DNA from: an uncultured Sphingomonadaceae bacterium
GTDB taxonomy: Bacteria > Pseudomonadota > Alphaproteobacteria > Sphingomonadales > Sphingomonadaceae
NCBI GenBank assembly: GCA_947497455.1
Contig: CANMGU010000001.1
Location: 1-64,000, forward strand
Direction: 5' to 3'
DNA length: 64,000 bases
Part shown: positions 26,054 through 33,251 of the stretch, one piece after another
How positions within the stretch are numbered: the first letter of the stretch is position 1
How the letters are laid out: every line of letters starts with the position of its first letter
The notes under the pieces: model-generated
Databases searched by the model: none
Told to the model about the DNA's origin: nothing
What the model saw: the letters and a program-made list of their open reading frames with translations, nothing else
Translations under genes and position numbers: made by a program

Positions 26054-26473
26054 TCAATCAATCGGCAAGCACAAGGCTTCATCAGCCTGTTTCCAAATTC
26101 TGCAATCCCATAACGATTGCTCAAACCCAGTTGATCGATTGATGAGATATTGGAATTTAATCTCTCGAGTTTCCCTTGGGGTCATTGGGAAACCTTTAGC
26201 TACCAGTTTCGGATCAATCCAGCCCAAGACATTGCAGTAACCCCGGCTGGCACAATGTTCTCTTGCGATTTCAGGTAAGAGAGCGGGATCCACTTTGGGA
26301 TTGACCGTCATCGCAAAGATACGATCATCAGAAAGGGCTATAAATTTTGCATTCGCATCGCTGCTGGTGGGCTCAGCTTTTTCTTGTTCGGATCGCGGAG
26401 CAATGATGTTGGTCAAGACCGAGAAGCCGACAAAGGCTATTAATGCCCACTGCCACCATTTGATATCTTTCAT
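26054..26473 (-). CDS. Membrane-anchored hypothetical protein near integrase
   Basis: The 139-residue product has one N-terminal transmembrane helix (residues 6-25, WWQWALIAFVGFSVLTNIIA) and a soluble domain of about 110 residues with four Cys (HCASRGYCNVLGW, LWDCRIW, ALCLPID) that may form disulfides, which suggests a periplasmic location. I recognise no family. It lies between the integrase remnant and the intact integrase on the same strand as both; its start is preceded by structured DNA with strong hairpins. Probably island cargo. Confidence 0.6.
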   Translation of the reverse strand: MKDIKWWQWALIAFVGFSVLTNIIAPRSEQEKAEPTSSDANAKFIALSDDRIFAMTVNPKVDPALLPEIAREHCASRGYCNVLGWIDPKLVAKGFPMTPRETREIKFQYLINRSTGFEQSLWDCRIWKQADEALCLPID

Positions 26474-26768
26474 GTTTACACTCGCCTTTCAAATTCAGGC
26501 GATGTTTGGATCACATCCTCAGTCGCCCCGTTTTTCGTTCGGGGCGACGGCCTAAGCCGGATGTTGGAAAACCTGCTACTACACAGGGCATACACCTTTG
26601 CCGGCAAGCCGGTTGGACATACGTGCACGCCATCCGGCCCCAGAATTGCTGTTACCGGTTTGTAGTAGAGGGGTTTTCCAATGCCCCACTCTCGCATCTC
26701 TCGAGAGCAGCTGGAACATTGATGAAGAAGCGTTTGAGTTCAAGCGCTAAGTTCAAGGGGGAGGGGAG
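26474..26768. repeat. Structured non-coding region with two inverted repeats
   Basis: Two inverted repeats dominate this stretch. The first is a perfect hairpin, arms GTCGCCCCG (26522-26530) and CGGGGCGAC (26540-26548). The second has arms TTGGAAAA-CCTG-CTACTACA (26564-26583) and TGTAGTAG-AGGGG-TTTTCCAA (26661-26681) around 77 bases that include CCGGCAAGCCGG. Open frames on both strands are short, have no clear ribosome binding site and are not convincing. It could be a small structured RNA, an integrase-arm or transfer-related site, or the ends of a tiny mobile element. Confidence 0.5.
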
Positions 26769-27929
26769 TTAGCTACCGCCTAGTTGGTTCTCAATGAGTG
26801 CCGTCACGTCATTGGCCGCATCAATAACAGGACTAACCGCCAAATGCGCGTAGCGCGCGGTTGTTTGGACTTGTGAGTGACCGAGAAGTTTGCCGATCAT
26901 CGGCAAGCTCTTGCCATTGCTAACGGCGATCGAGGCAAACGTGTGGCGCAGATCATGAATGCGAGCATCTTTCAGGCCTGCTCGAGCTCTTACACGCTGC
27001 CAGAAGGGTTGGAGATCGGTGAGACGCTGTCCAGGGTTCTTGCCGGTAATGACGTAGGGATTACCGAGCAGCTTCTCGACGTTGCGCAGGATGTTCACTG
27101 CTGCTTGTCCCAGATGCACTGTCTTTGCCCCAGTCTTGGAGTCAGGCAGGTGGAGAGCAGCATTGTCGAGATCAACCCACTCCCATTCGAGTTTCATGAT
27201 TTCATTGAGGCGGCAACCGGTAAACAGAAGAAGCCGGATGGCATTAATTGCGGATTGATATTCAAGGCCTTCCGCTTCCATCTCCCGCAGCACCCGGCCG
27301 ATGGATTGCAGCTCGGCTGGGGAGTAATAACGTTCGCGTTTCTTTTCAGGGTATTTCTTGATGTGGCGGCGCGGATTTGTGCCGTCTGGTCTTAACCCCC
27401 AAAGCTCGGCCAGATTGAACATCTTTGAGATAATCTCGATATTGCGATTAGCCTGATAGGGCTTGTGCCTGTAATCATGATGGAACTTGGCAACATCAGC
27501 ACGGGTTACATCGGTGATCCGCATTCGGCCGATTGCCGGTAGAATGAACAGCTTCAGGTTCCTCCGATATTCTTTTGCAGTGGTCGCTTTGAGATGTACT
27601 GCGATATGCTCTGCCTCAAATCGATCAGCTAGTTCCTTCACCGTCAGGGCATCGCGTCGTTCAGCTCGCTCTTGCAGCGGATCAATATCTTGGCCGATTT
27701 TGGCAAGCGCTTGTATCGCTAGCTTCCGGGCTTGATCTAATGTGATGGCACCATGTCTTCCGATCATCATTCGTCTTGATTTGCGGCTATGTCGGTATTG
27801 CAGAACAAACTTCTTCCGGCCGGATGGAAACACCCGGATGCCAAAGCCAGGAAGCTCGCTATCCCATATGAAATAATCCTTTGACTTTATCTCCAAAGCA
27901 TCGATTTTGCTCTTGGTTAGTTTAGTCAT
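26769..27929 (-). CDS. Tyrosine-type site-specific integrase (DUF4102/P4-like)
   Basis: Start at ATG 27929 with AAGGGA upstream gives 386 residues; the longer frame to 28037 lacks a ribosome binding site. The N-terminal DUF4102-like arm-binding region contains WDSELPGFGIRVFPSGRKKFVLQYRH, followed by a SAM-like core-binding domain and the catalytic domain with Arg in FTGCRLNEIMKLEW, the HxxR box IHDLRHTFAS, His in LLGHSQVQTTARYAHL and its Tyr. All catalytic residues are present. Such integrases insert elements at the 3' ends of tRNA genes; a tRNA-fMet 3' fragment lies about 190 bases upstream of its start. The element extends to the left of the integrase. Confidence 0.93.
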   Translation of the reverse strand: MTKLTKSKIDALEIKSKDYFIWDSELPGFGIRVFPSGRKKFVLQYRHSRKSRRMMIGRHGAITLDQARKLAIQALAKIGQDIDPLQERAERRDALTVKELADRFEAEHIAVHLKATTAKEYRRNLKLFILPAIGRMRITDVTRADVAKFHHDYRHKPYQANRNIEIISKMFNLAELWGLRPDGTNPRRHIKKYPEKKRERYYSPAELQSIGRVLREMEAEGLEYQSAINAIRLLLFTGCRLNEIMKLEWEWVDLDNAALHLPDSKTGAKTVHLGQAAVNILRNVEKLLGNPYVITGKNPGQRLTDLQPFWQRVRARAGLKDARIHDLRHTFASIAVSNGKSLPMIGKLLGHSQVQTTARYAHLAVSPVIDAANDVTALIENQLGGS

Positions 27930-28120
27930 TGTAATCCCTTCTGTTACCAGTGGGGTCATCGCAGCGCTTACGGTAAGCAAATAGTAAGCAAGGGGGTGAG
28001 CATTGCTGCGAAAACCTGCGTAGACACACAGGATCAATAGCTTCTCACAGTCAAGCGAGCGCGGTGTAAATGCGGGAAATAGCGTAATAAAAAGAACTGG
28101 TTAGTAGAAATTTTAGCAGC

Positions 28121-28166
28121 GCTCATAACCTGAAGGTCGTAGGTTCAAATCCTACTCCCGCAACCA
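28121..28166 (+). other. Probable attachment site: 3' part of tRNA-fMet
   Basis: The 46 bases GCTCATAACCTGAAGG...CCCGCAACCA match the 3' part of an initiator tRNA from the anticodon loop (CTCATAA) through the T arm (GTAGG TTCAAAT CCTAC) to an encoded CCA. The 5' flank does not form a matching anticodon stem or D arm, so it is not a complete gene, although TGCGGGA at 28071 could by chance pair with the acceptor TCCCGCA. The fragment sits next to the integrase, as expected for one end (att) of an integrated island. The paired end was not found in the window on reading. Confidence 0.7.
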
Positions 28167-28171
28167 ACGAC

Positions 28172-28197
28172 AAGCCCCGCCTCGTGCGGGGTTTTTT
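28172..28197 (+). terminator. Terminator downstream of the tRNA-fMet fragment
   Basis: Stem CCCCGC (28175-28180), loop CTCGT, stem GCGGGG (28186-28191), then six T. It probably belonged to the original tRNA transcription unit. Confidence 0.85.
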
Positions 28198-28409
28198 GTT
28201 TGTACTTTGGTTTGCACCGGATTTCCGCCTCACCCAAGGAGCCTATCAGACAATTTGACCCAAATTGCGGCCAGCTGATTGAAAGAAATCGGCTTGATTG
28301 CAGGGGCTTGGTCTTTGGACAAATACCAAGTGAAAATTTGGTTGAAAAGAGCAGCAAACCGGCATTGACAAGCGTCTTGAATTACCGCTAAGCGCATCGC
28401 CTACCCCGT
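28198..28409. other. Spacer between tRNA fragment and tRNA-Leu
   Basis: The spacer contains an open frame of 63 codons without a ribosome binding site or family resemblance; I see no gene, repeat copy or promoter that I can support beyond the expected tRNA-Leu promoter close to 28400. Confidence 0.4.
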
Positions 28410-28496
28410 GCCCAGATGGCGGAATTGGTAGACGCGCTAGCTTCAGGTGCTAGTATTCGCAAGGATGTGGAGGTTCGAGTCCTCTTCTGGGCACCA
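28410..28496 (+). tRNA. tRNA-Leu (anticodon CAG)
   Basis: An 87-base type II tRNA: acceptor GCCCAGA pairs with TCTGGGC, D arm with AATTGGTAGA, anticodon stem CTAGC/GCTAG around TTCAGGT (anticodon CAG), a long variable arm typical of leucine tRNAs, T arm GAGG TTCGAGT CCTC, and an encoded CCA at 28494-28496. Confidence 0.95.
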
Positions 28497-28606
28497 GATA
28501 TTTTCAAGTGCTGAAAAATACTAGCAACCATCAGGACATCAGCGCCTTGATGGTTAGGCGCCCGGCTATTTTCAAAATTACGATCCTTAAGTTCTCTATT
28601 GCACTA

Positions 28607-28625
28607 GGTGTATTAGTAATATACC
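28607..28625. promoter_or_regulatory. Palindromic operator before ABC transporter/M1 peptidase operon
   Basis: The 19-base sequence GGTGTATTAGTAATATACC is a near-perfect palindrome around its central G, with one mismatched pair. It lies 27 bases before the first start codon, where a -10 region or transcription start is expected. It has the size of a GntR- or MarR-type repressor site; no regulator gene is adjacent. Confidence 0.6.
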
Positions 28626-28651
28626 ACACATAAAACAACTGGAGAATTCGG

Positions 28652-29551
28652 ATGCTGCAACTGAACAAGGTCACTCATGTCTATCCCAATGGGACCAGAG
28701 CGCTGGAGGACGTGACGCTCTCGATACCAAAGGGCATGTTTGGGCTGCTCGGCCCAAATGGCGCGGGCAAGTCGACCTTGATGCGGACTGTGGCGACCTT
28801 GCAGACGCCGACGCAGGGCGAAATCCGCTTTGGCGATATTGATATACTGGCAGACCCGGAAAGCTTGAGAGAGCGGCTTGGCTATTTGCCACAGGACTTT
28901 GGTGTTTATCCACGGGTGTCAGCCTATGACATGCTCGATCATATGGCGGTGCTCAAAGGCGTTGCGTCTGCTGCTGATCGCAAGGTAACTGTCGAAACCT
29001 TGCTGAACCAGACCAATTTATGGGACGTCCGGAAAAAAGCCATTGCCGGTTTCTCGGGTGGTATGCGTCAGCGCTTCGGGATCGCTCAGGCGCTTATTGG
29101 CAATCCTGAATTGATCATTGTCGATGAGCCTACAGCCGGTCTGGATCCTGAGGAACGCAACCGATTTCTAAATTTGCTTGCGGAAATCGGGGAGAATGTT
29201 GTCATCATCCTGTCGACCCACATTGTCGAGGACGTTGCGGATCTTTGTCCGAATATGGCGGTAATCGCCAATGGCCGGATTCAACTGGAAGGCGCACCAC
29301 TGGATTTGATTGGCAAGACCAAAGGGACAATCTGGTCCAAAACCATCAAGCGCGAAGAGCTCGACGATTACCGAGCAAAATATGAAGTCATATCAACCCG
29401 CCTTTTTGCCGGTTCTACGATCATTCACATATTGTCGTCGGACAATCCCGATAATGGATTTGCCGCCGTAGATGGGGGTTTAGAAGACGTCTATTTCTCC
29501 ACCCTCGCTGCGACGCGTCGCAAACCCGCCACCGCATCACAAGCTGCCTGA
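28652..29551 (+). CDS. ABC transporter ATP-binding protein
   Basis: The 299-residue protein is a standard ABC ATPase of the ABC-2 exporter type. Walker A GPNGAGKST lies near residue 36, the Q-loop in LGYLPQDFGVYP, the signature FSGGMRQRFGIAQAL near 133, Walker B LIIVDEPTAGLDP, and the switch His in LSTHIVEDVA. About 70 residues follow the ATPase core. GGAG lies 7 bases before ATG 28652. The permease/peptidase gene begins 14 bases after the stop, so both are one operon. It powers transport by the neighbouring permease; substrate unknown. Confidence 0.95.
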   Translation: MLQLNKVTHVYPNGTRALEDVTLSIPKGMFGLLGPNGAGKSTLMRTVATLQTPTQGEIRFGDIDILADPESLRERLGYLPQDFGVYPRVSAYDMLDHMAVLKGVASAADRKVTVETLLNQTNLWDVRKKAIAGFSGGMRQRFGIAQALIGNPELIIVDEPTAGLDPEERNRFLNLLAEIGENVVIILSTHIVEDVADLCPNMAVIANGRIQLEGAPLDLIGKTKGTIWSKTIKREELDDYRAKYEVISTRLFAGSTIIHILSSDNPDNGFAAVDGGLEDVYFSTLAATRRKPATASQAA

Positions 29552-29565
29552 GCAAGGAGACAGAC

Positions 29566-32500
29566 ATGTTTGCAAAAATTGCTGCATTCGAGCTGCGCTA
29601 CCAGTTCAGAAACCCGGTATTCTGGGTGGTTTCGATATTGTTCTTCTTGCTTACGTTTGGGGCAATGACGGTCGATGGAATCTCAATCGGTAGCGGTGGC
29701 AATGTAAATGCCAATAGCCCGGTTGCGATTGTACAGATCCATTTGATCCTGACCCTGTTCTTCATGTTCGTAACCACTGCTTTTGTCGCAAATGTCATCG
29801 TGCGTGATGACGAAAGTGGCTTCGGACCGATGGTGCGTTCGACGCGGGTGAGAAAATTCGACTATCTCTTTGGCCGCTTTACCGGCGCTTTTCTGGCTGC
29901 CGGAATTGCGTTTCTGTCGGTACCATTTGCGATCTGGCTGGGATCTCTGATGCCTTGGTTGGACCAGGAAACTCTGGGACCGAACCAGCTGCAATATTAT
30001 GCTTATGCCTATTTCCTAATGGCTCTGCCGGGGATATTCCTGACCTCCTGCATATTCTTTGCGGTGGCGACCCTCACCCGGTCGATGATGTACAGCTATC
30101 TGGGCGTTGTCGTATTGTTGGTGCTCTACATCATATTCAATATCAGTACCGACAATATGCCGGAGCTGCGCGCATTTACGGGCTACGCGGATCCCTTCGG
30201 ATTCGCGACGTTTAACAATGTTATTCGCTATTGGACCGCATCAGAATCCAACAGTTTGTTGCCGGCTATTGAAGGTGCACTTGTCTGGAACAGGTTGATC
30301 TGGATCGGTGTCTCGATCAGTGCTCTGGCCTTGGCCTTTCGGTGGTTCAGTTTCGCTGATCGCGGTGTCTCGGTTCGCAAGGCGCAGCGTCAAGCCAAAA
30401 AGGCGGCTAAGCTGGCAACGGTGGACCCGCAGATTGTCGATATTCTGCCCGAGACAAGTGAACGGGGTGCGGCATGGAGCCGCCTGGTATCACGAACCCG
30501 CTTTGAAATGGCCCAGGTGTTCAAAAGTCCTGCCTTTATTGTGCTTCTGCTTATCGGCCTGTTCAATGCCAGCGGGGGGCTTGCCTTTGGCAATGAAATT
30601 TATGGTACACCGGCGCTTCCGCTGACCTCTACATTGCTGTTGACCCTGATGGGATCGTTCGGGATCATTCCGATCATTATTGCTATCTATTATGCTGGAG
30701 AGCTTGTCTGGCGGGATCGCGATCGCAAGATGCATGAAATCATTGATGCGACGCCGCTACCCAATTGGGCATATATGGTGCCCAAAACCATTGCGGTTAC
30801 TGGGGTTTTGTTTGCAACCTTGTTGATTTCGGTTGTTGCATCTATTTTGATCCAGCTGATGCGCGGTTTTACGGATATTGCGATTGATCAGTATTTCCTA
30901 TGGTATTTGCTGCCTCTGGCCGTTGATATGGTGATTCTGGCCATATTGGCGGTGTTTGTTCAGGCCCTCAGTCCGAACAAATATGTCGGCTGGGGTATCA
31001 TGGTTATCTATTTTGTCGGAACCCTGACGCTAAACAATATCGGTTTCGAACACCCGCTTTATCAATATGGCGATACGCCCTTTCCGCAATTTTCCGATCT
31101 GAATGGCAATGAGGTCAATGGCGCTGCCGGCTGGTGGCTGCGGCTCTATTGGGGAGCTGTTGCAGTGATATTGGCGGTGCTCGCGCATTTCCTATGGCGC
31201 CGTGGAACAGAAGTGAGTCTGATGCCGCGATTGCGCCAGCTGCCGCGCCGAATGCTGAGCTCGGCCGGTGCTTTGCTGACTCTCGCTGCAGTGGTCGCGA
31301 TGGGCAGTGGAGCCTACATCTTCTACAATATGAATGTCCTGAACGACTATGTAACGCAGGATGATCAGGAAAAGCAGCTTGCGGACTATGAAAAGAAATA
31401 TCTCAAATATGAAGGTCTAAAACAGCCGTCCTTCACCGATATCACGCTAGACATCGCCATCTATCCGGAAAAGCAGAATTTGGTGGCCAGTGGCACGATG
31501 CAGATCATCAACGATACGGGCGCGCCGGTTGAAGTGCTGCACCTTCGTTTTCAGGATCCTGATGTAAAGATTGAAGCCGTCGATATTCCCGGTGCGGCGC
31601 TCGAAATGGATGACGAGCGGATGAAATATCGTATCTACCGTTTTGACAGCCCGATGCTGGTCGATGAGAAAAGAACCATCAGCTTTAGATCATCGCGGGA
31701 GCAAAAGGGCTTTCGGGCCAGTGGCAATGATACCCGACTAGTTCAGAACGGAACTTTCCTGAACAATTCGGAATTTGCACCGCAATTGGGTATGAATAGG
31801 AACGGCTTGCTTACGGACCGTCAAACCCGCCGTGAATATGATCTTCCATCCGAACTGCGTCTGCCCAAGCTGGAAGACGAATCTGCACGGGAGCAAAACT
31901 ATGTCGGTAATGTTGACTGGGTGATGTCGGATATCACGGTCAGCACCAGCAAGGATCAAACACCTATTGCACCAGGCAGCAAAGTTTCTGACGAGGTCAA
32001 GGGTGAGCGGCGCATTGCGCGATTTGTTTCCGAAAAACCGATATTGGGATTTTTCTCGATACAGTCGGCCAGATATGCAGTGAAGGAACGGTCGGCAGAT
32101 GGCGTGGATATGGCGGTCTATTATCATCCGACCCATGATTTCAATGTTGATACGATGCTCGATGCGACGGAGAAATCGTTGGCCTATTTCAAAAAGAATT
32201 TTGGGCCTTATCAGTTTGATTATGCCCGGATTATAGAGTTTCCTGGTTATGCCACTTTCGCACAGGCCTTTGCCGGAACCATCCCTTTCTCCGAACGCAT
32301 CGGCTTCATTGCCGATAATAGCGATCCGGATGAAATTGACTATGTCACCTACGTGACTGCGCATGAATTTGGCCATCAATATTGGGCCCATCAACTGATC
32401 AGTGCCAATCAACAGGGCGGAACCTTGCTGGTAGAAACCATGGCGCAATATTCAGCATTGATGGTGATGAAGCAGATATATGGCGAGGATAAGATTCGCC

Positions 32501-33156
32501 GGTTCCTGAAATATGAACTGGACCGCTATCTCAGTGCTCGGGGCAGCGAGGTCATTGAGGAATTGCCGCTCAACCGGGTCGAGAATCAAGGCTATATCCA
32601 CTACCGCAAGGGCGCTGTGGTCATGTATCTCTTGCAGGATCGGTTGGGGGAGGATCGCGTCAATGTAATGCTTTCTGGTCTGCTCGACCGTTACCGCTTC
32701 AAGAGCCAGCCTTATGCGAGCTCAACCGATCTGGTCGAGGGTTTCAAATCTCTGGCACGCAACGATGCCGAACGGCAACTGGTCAGCGACCTGCTGGAGC
32801 GGATAACCGTCTACGACCTGAAGGCTGAAGAGGCGACTGTGAAGAAATTGGCTAACGGGCGCTATGAAACTACCCTGAAGGTGGCAGCGTCCAAATATTA
32901 TGCCGATGGCAAGGGCAAGGAAACGGCATCGGTATTGATGGATGATATTGATGTGGGCCTGTTTACCGCCCGTCCTGGAATTGGCGCATTTGGCAAAGAG
33001 GACGTGATTAGCATGGAGCGCAAACGGATTAAATCCGGTGATCAGGTGATCCGCATAGTCTCCACCAAAGAGCCGAAATTTGTTGGTGTCGACCCCTATA
33101 ACAAATATGTGGACCGCAACAGCGATGACAATGTGGTGGCGGTATCGGACAGCTAA
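29566..33156 (+). CDS. ABC-2 permease fused to M1 family aminopeptidase domain
   Basis: A 1196-residue membrane protein. Residues 1-590 hold two sets of membrane helices in an ABC-2 arrangement (for example VVSILFFLLTFGAMT, LGVVVLLVLYIIFNIS, LLLTLMGSFGIIPIIIAIYYAGELVWR). From about 620 a periplasmic M1-type peptidase follows, starting with beta-rich DITLDIAIYPEKQNLVASGTMQI; the zinc motif HEFGHQYWAH lies near 928 with the downstream Glu in LLVETMAQYSAL. The usual GAMEN exopeptidase motif is replaced by a sequence around GYATFAQAFAGTIPFSERI, so the specificity may differ from true aminopeptidases. It works with the ATPase encoded just upstream; peptide export or envelope peptide turnover is likely. 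Confidence 0.92.
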   Translation: MFAKIAAFELRYQFRNPVFWVVSILFFLLTFGAMTVDGISIGSGGNVNANSPVAIVQIHLILTLFFMFVTTAFVANVIVRDDESGFGPMVRSTRVRKFDYLFGRFTGAFLAAGIAFLSVPFAIWLGSLMPWLDQETLGPNQLQYYAYAYFLMALPGIFLTSCIFFAVATLTRSMMYSYLGVVVLLVLYIIFNISTDNMPELRAFTGYADPFGFATFNNVIRYWTASESNSLLPAIEGALVWNRLIWIGVSISALALAFRWFSFADRGVSVRKAQRQAKKAAKLATVDPQIVDILPETSERGAAWSRLVSRTRFEMAQVFKSPAFIVLLLIGLFNASGGLAFGNEIYGTPALPLTSTLLLTLMGSFGIIPIIIAIYYAGELVWRDRDRKMHEIIDATPLPNWAYMVPKTIAVTGVLFATLLISVVASILIQLMRGFTDIAIDQYFLWYLLPLAVDMVILAILAVFVQALSPNKYVGWGIMVIYFVGTLTLNNIGFEHPLYQYGDTPFPQFSDLNGNEVNGAAGWWLRLYWGAVAVILAVLAHFLWRRGTEVSLMPRLRQLPRRMLSSAGALLTLAAVVAMGSGAYIFYNMNVLNDYVTQDDQEKQLADYEKKYLKYEGLKQPSFTDITLDIAIYPEKQNLVASGTMQIINDTGAPVEVLHLRFQDPDVKIEAVDIPGAALEMDDERMKYRIYRFDSPMLVDEKRTISFRSSREQKGFRASGNDTRLVQNGTFLNNSEFAPQLGMNRNGLLTDRQTRREYDLPSELRLPKLEDESAREQNYVGNVDWVMSDITVSTSKDQTPIAPGSKVSDEVKGERRIARFVSEKPILGFFSIQSARYAVKERSADGVDMAVYYHPTHDFNVDTMLDATEKSLAYFKKNFGPYQFDYARIIEFPGYATFAQAFAGTIPFSERIGFIADNSDPDEIDYVTYVTAHEFGHQYWAHQLISANQQGGTLLVETMAQYSALMVMKQIYGEDKIRRFLKYELDRYLSARGSEVIEELPLNRVENQGYIHYRKGAVVMYLLQDRLGEDRVNVMLSGLLDRYRFKSQPYASSTDLVEGFKSLARNDAERQLVSDLLERITVYDLKAEEATVKKLANGRYETTLKVAASKYYADGKGKETASVLMDDIDVGLFTARPGIGAFGKEDVISMERKRIKSGDQVIRIVSTKEPKFVGVDPYNKYVDRNSDDNVVAVSDS

Positions 33157-33182
33157 GCTAGTCTTCTCGCAACAACCAAAAG

Positions 33183-33219
33183 AAAAACGGCGGCGCTTCT
33201 CAGCACCGCCGTTTTTTTT
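33183..33219. terminator. Bidirectional terminator between convergent operons
   Basis: Arms AAAAACGGCGG and CCGCCGTTTTT around CGCTTCTCAGCA, flanked by A run on one side and T run on the other, so it can stop both the M1 permease gene (plus) and the TonB receptor gene (minus). Confidence 0.9.
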
Positions 33220-33251
33220 GGCCGACTAAACCCGGCCTGTAAGAATTTGCA

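Noticed and set aside
26476..26697. 73-codon minus-strand frame upstream of the membrane protein gene
   Set aside because: It coincides with the inverted repeats and has no clear ribosome binding site; left as structured non-coding DNA.
28200..28391. 63-codon frame between the tRNA fragment and tRNA-Leu
   Set aside because: No ribosome binding site and no similarity to known proteins by reading.
31738..32448. 236-codon minus-strand frame within the M1/permease gene
   Set aside because: The plus strand encodes the continuous peptidase domain with intact motifs; the antisense frame has no start signal or family.
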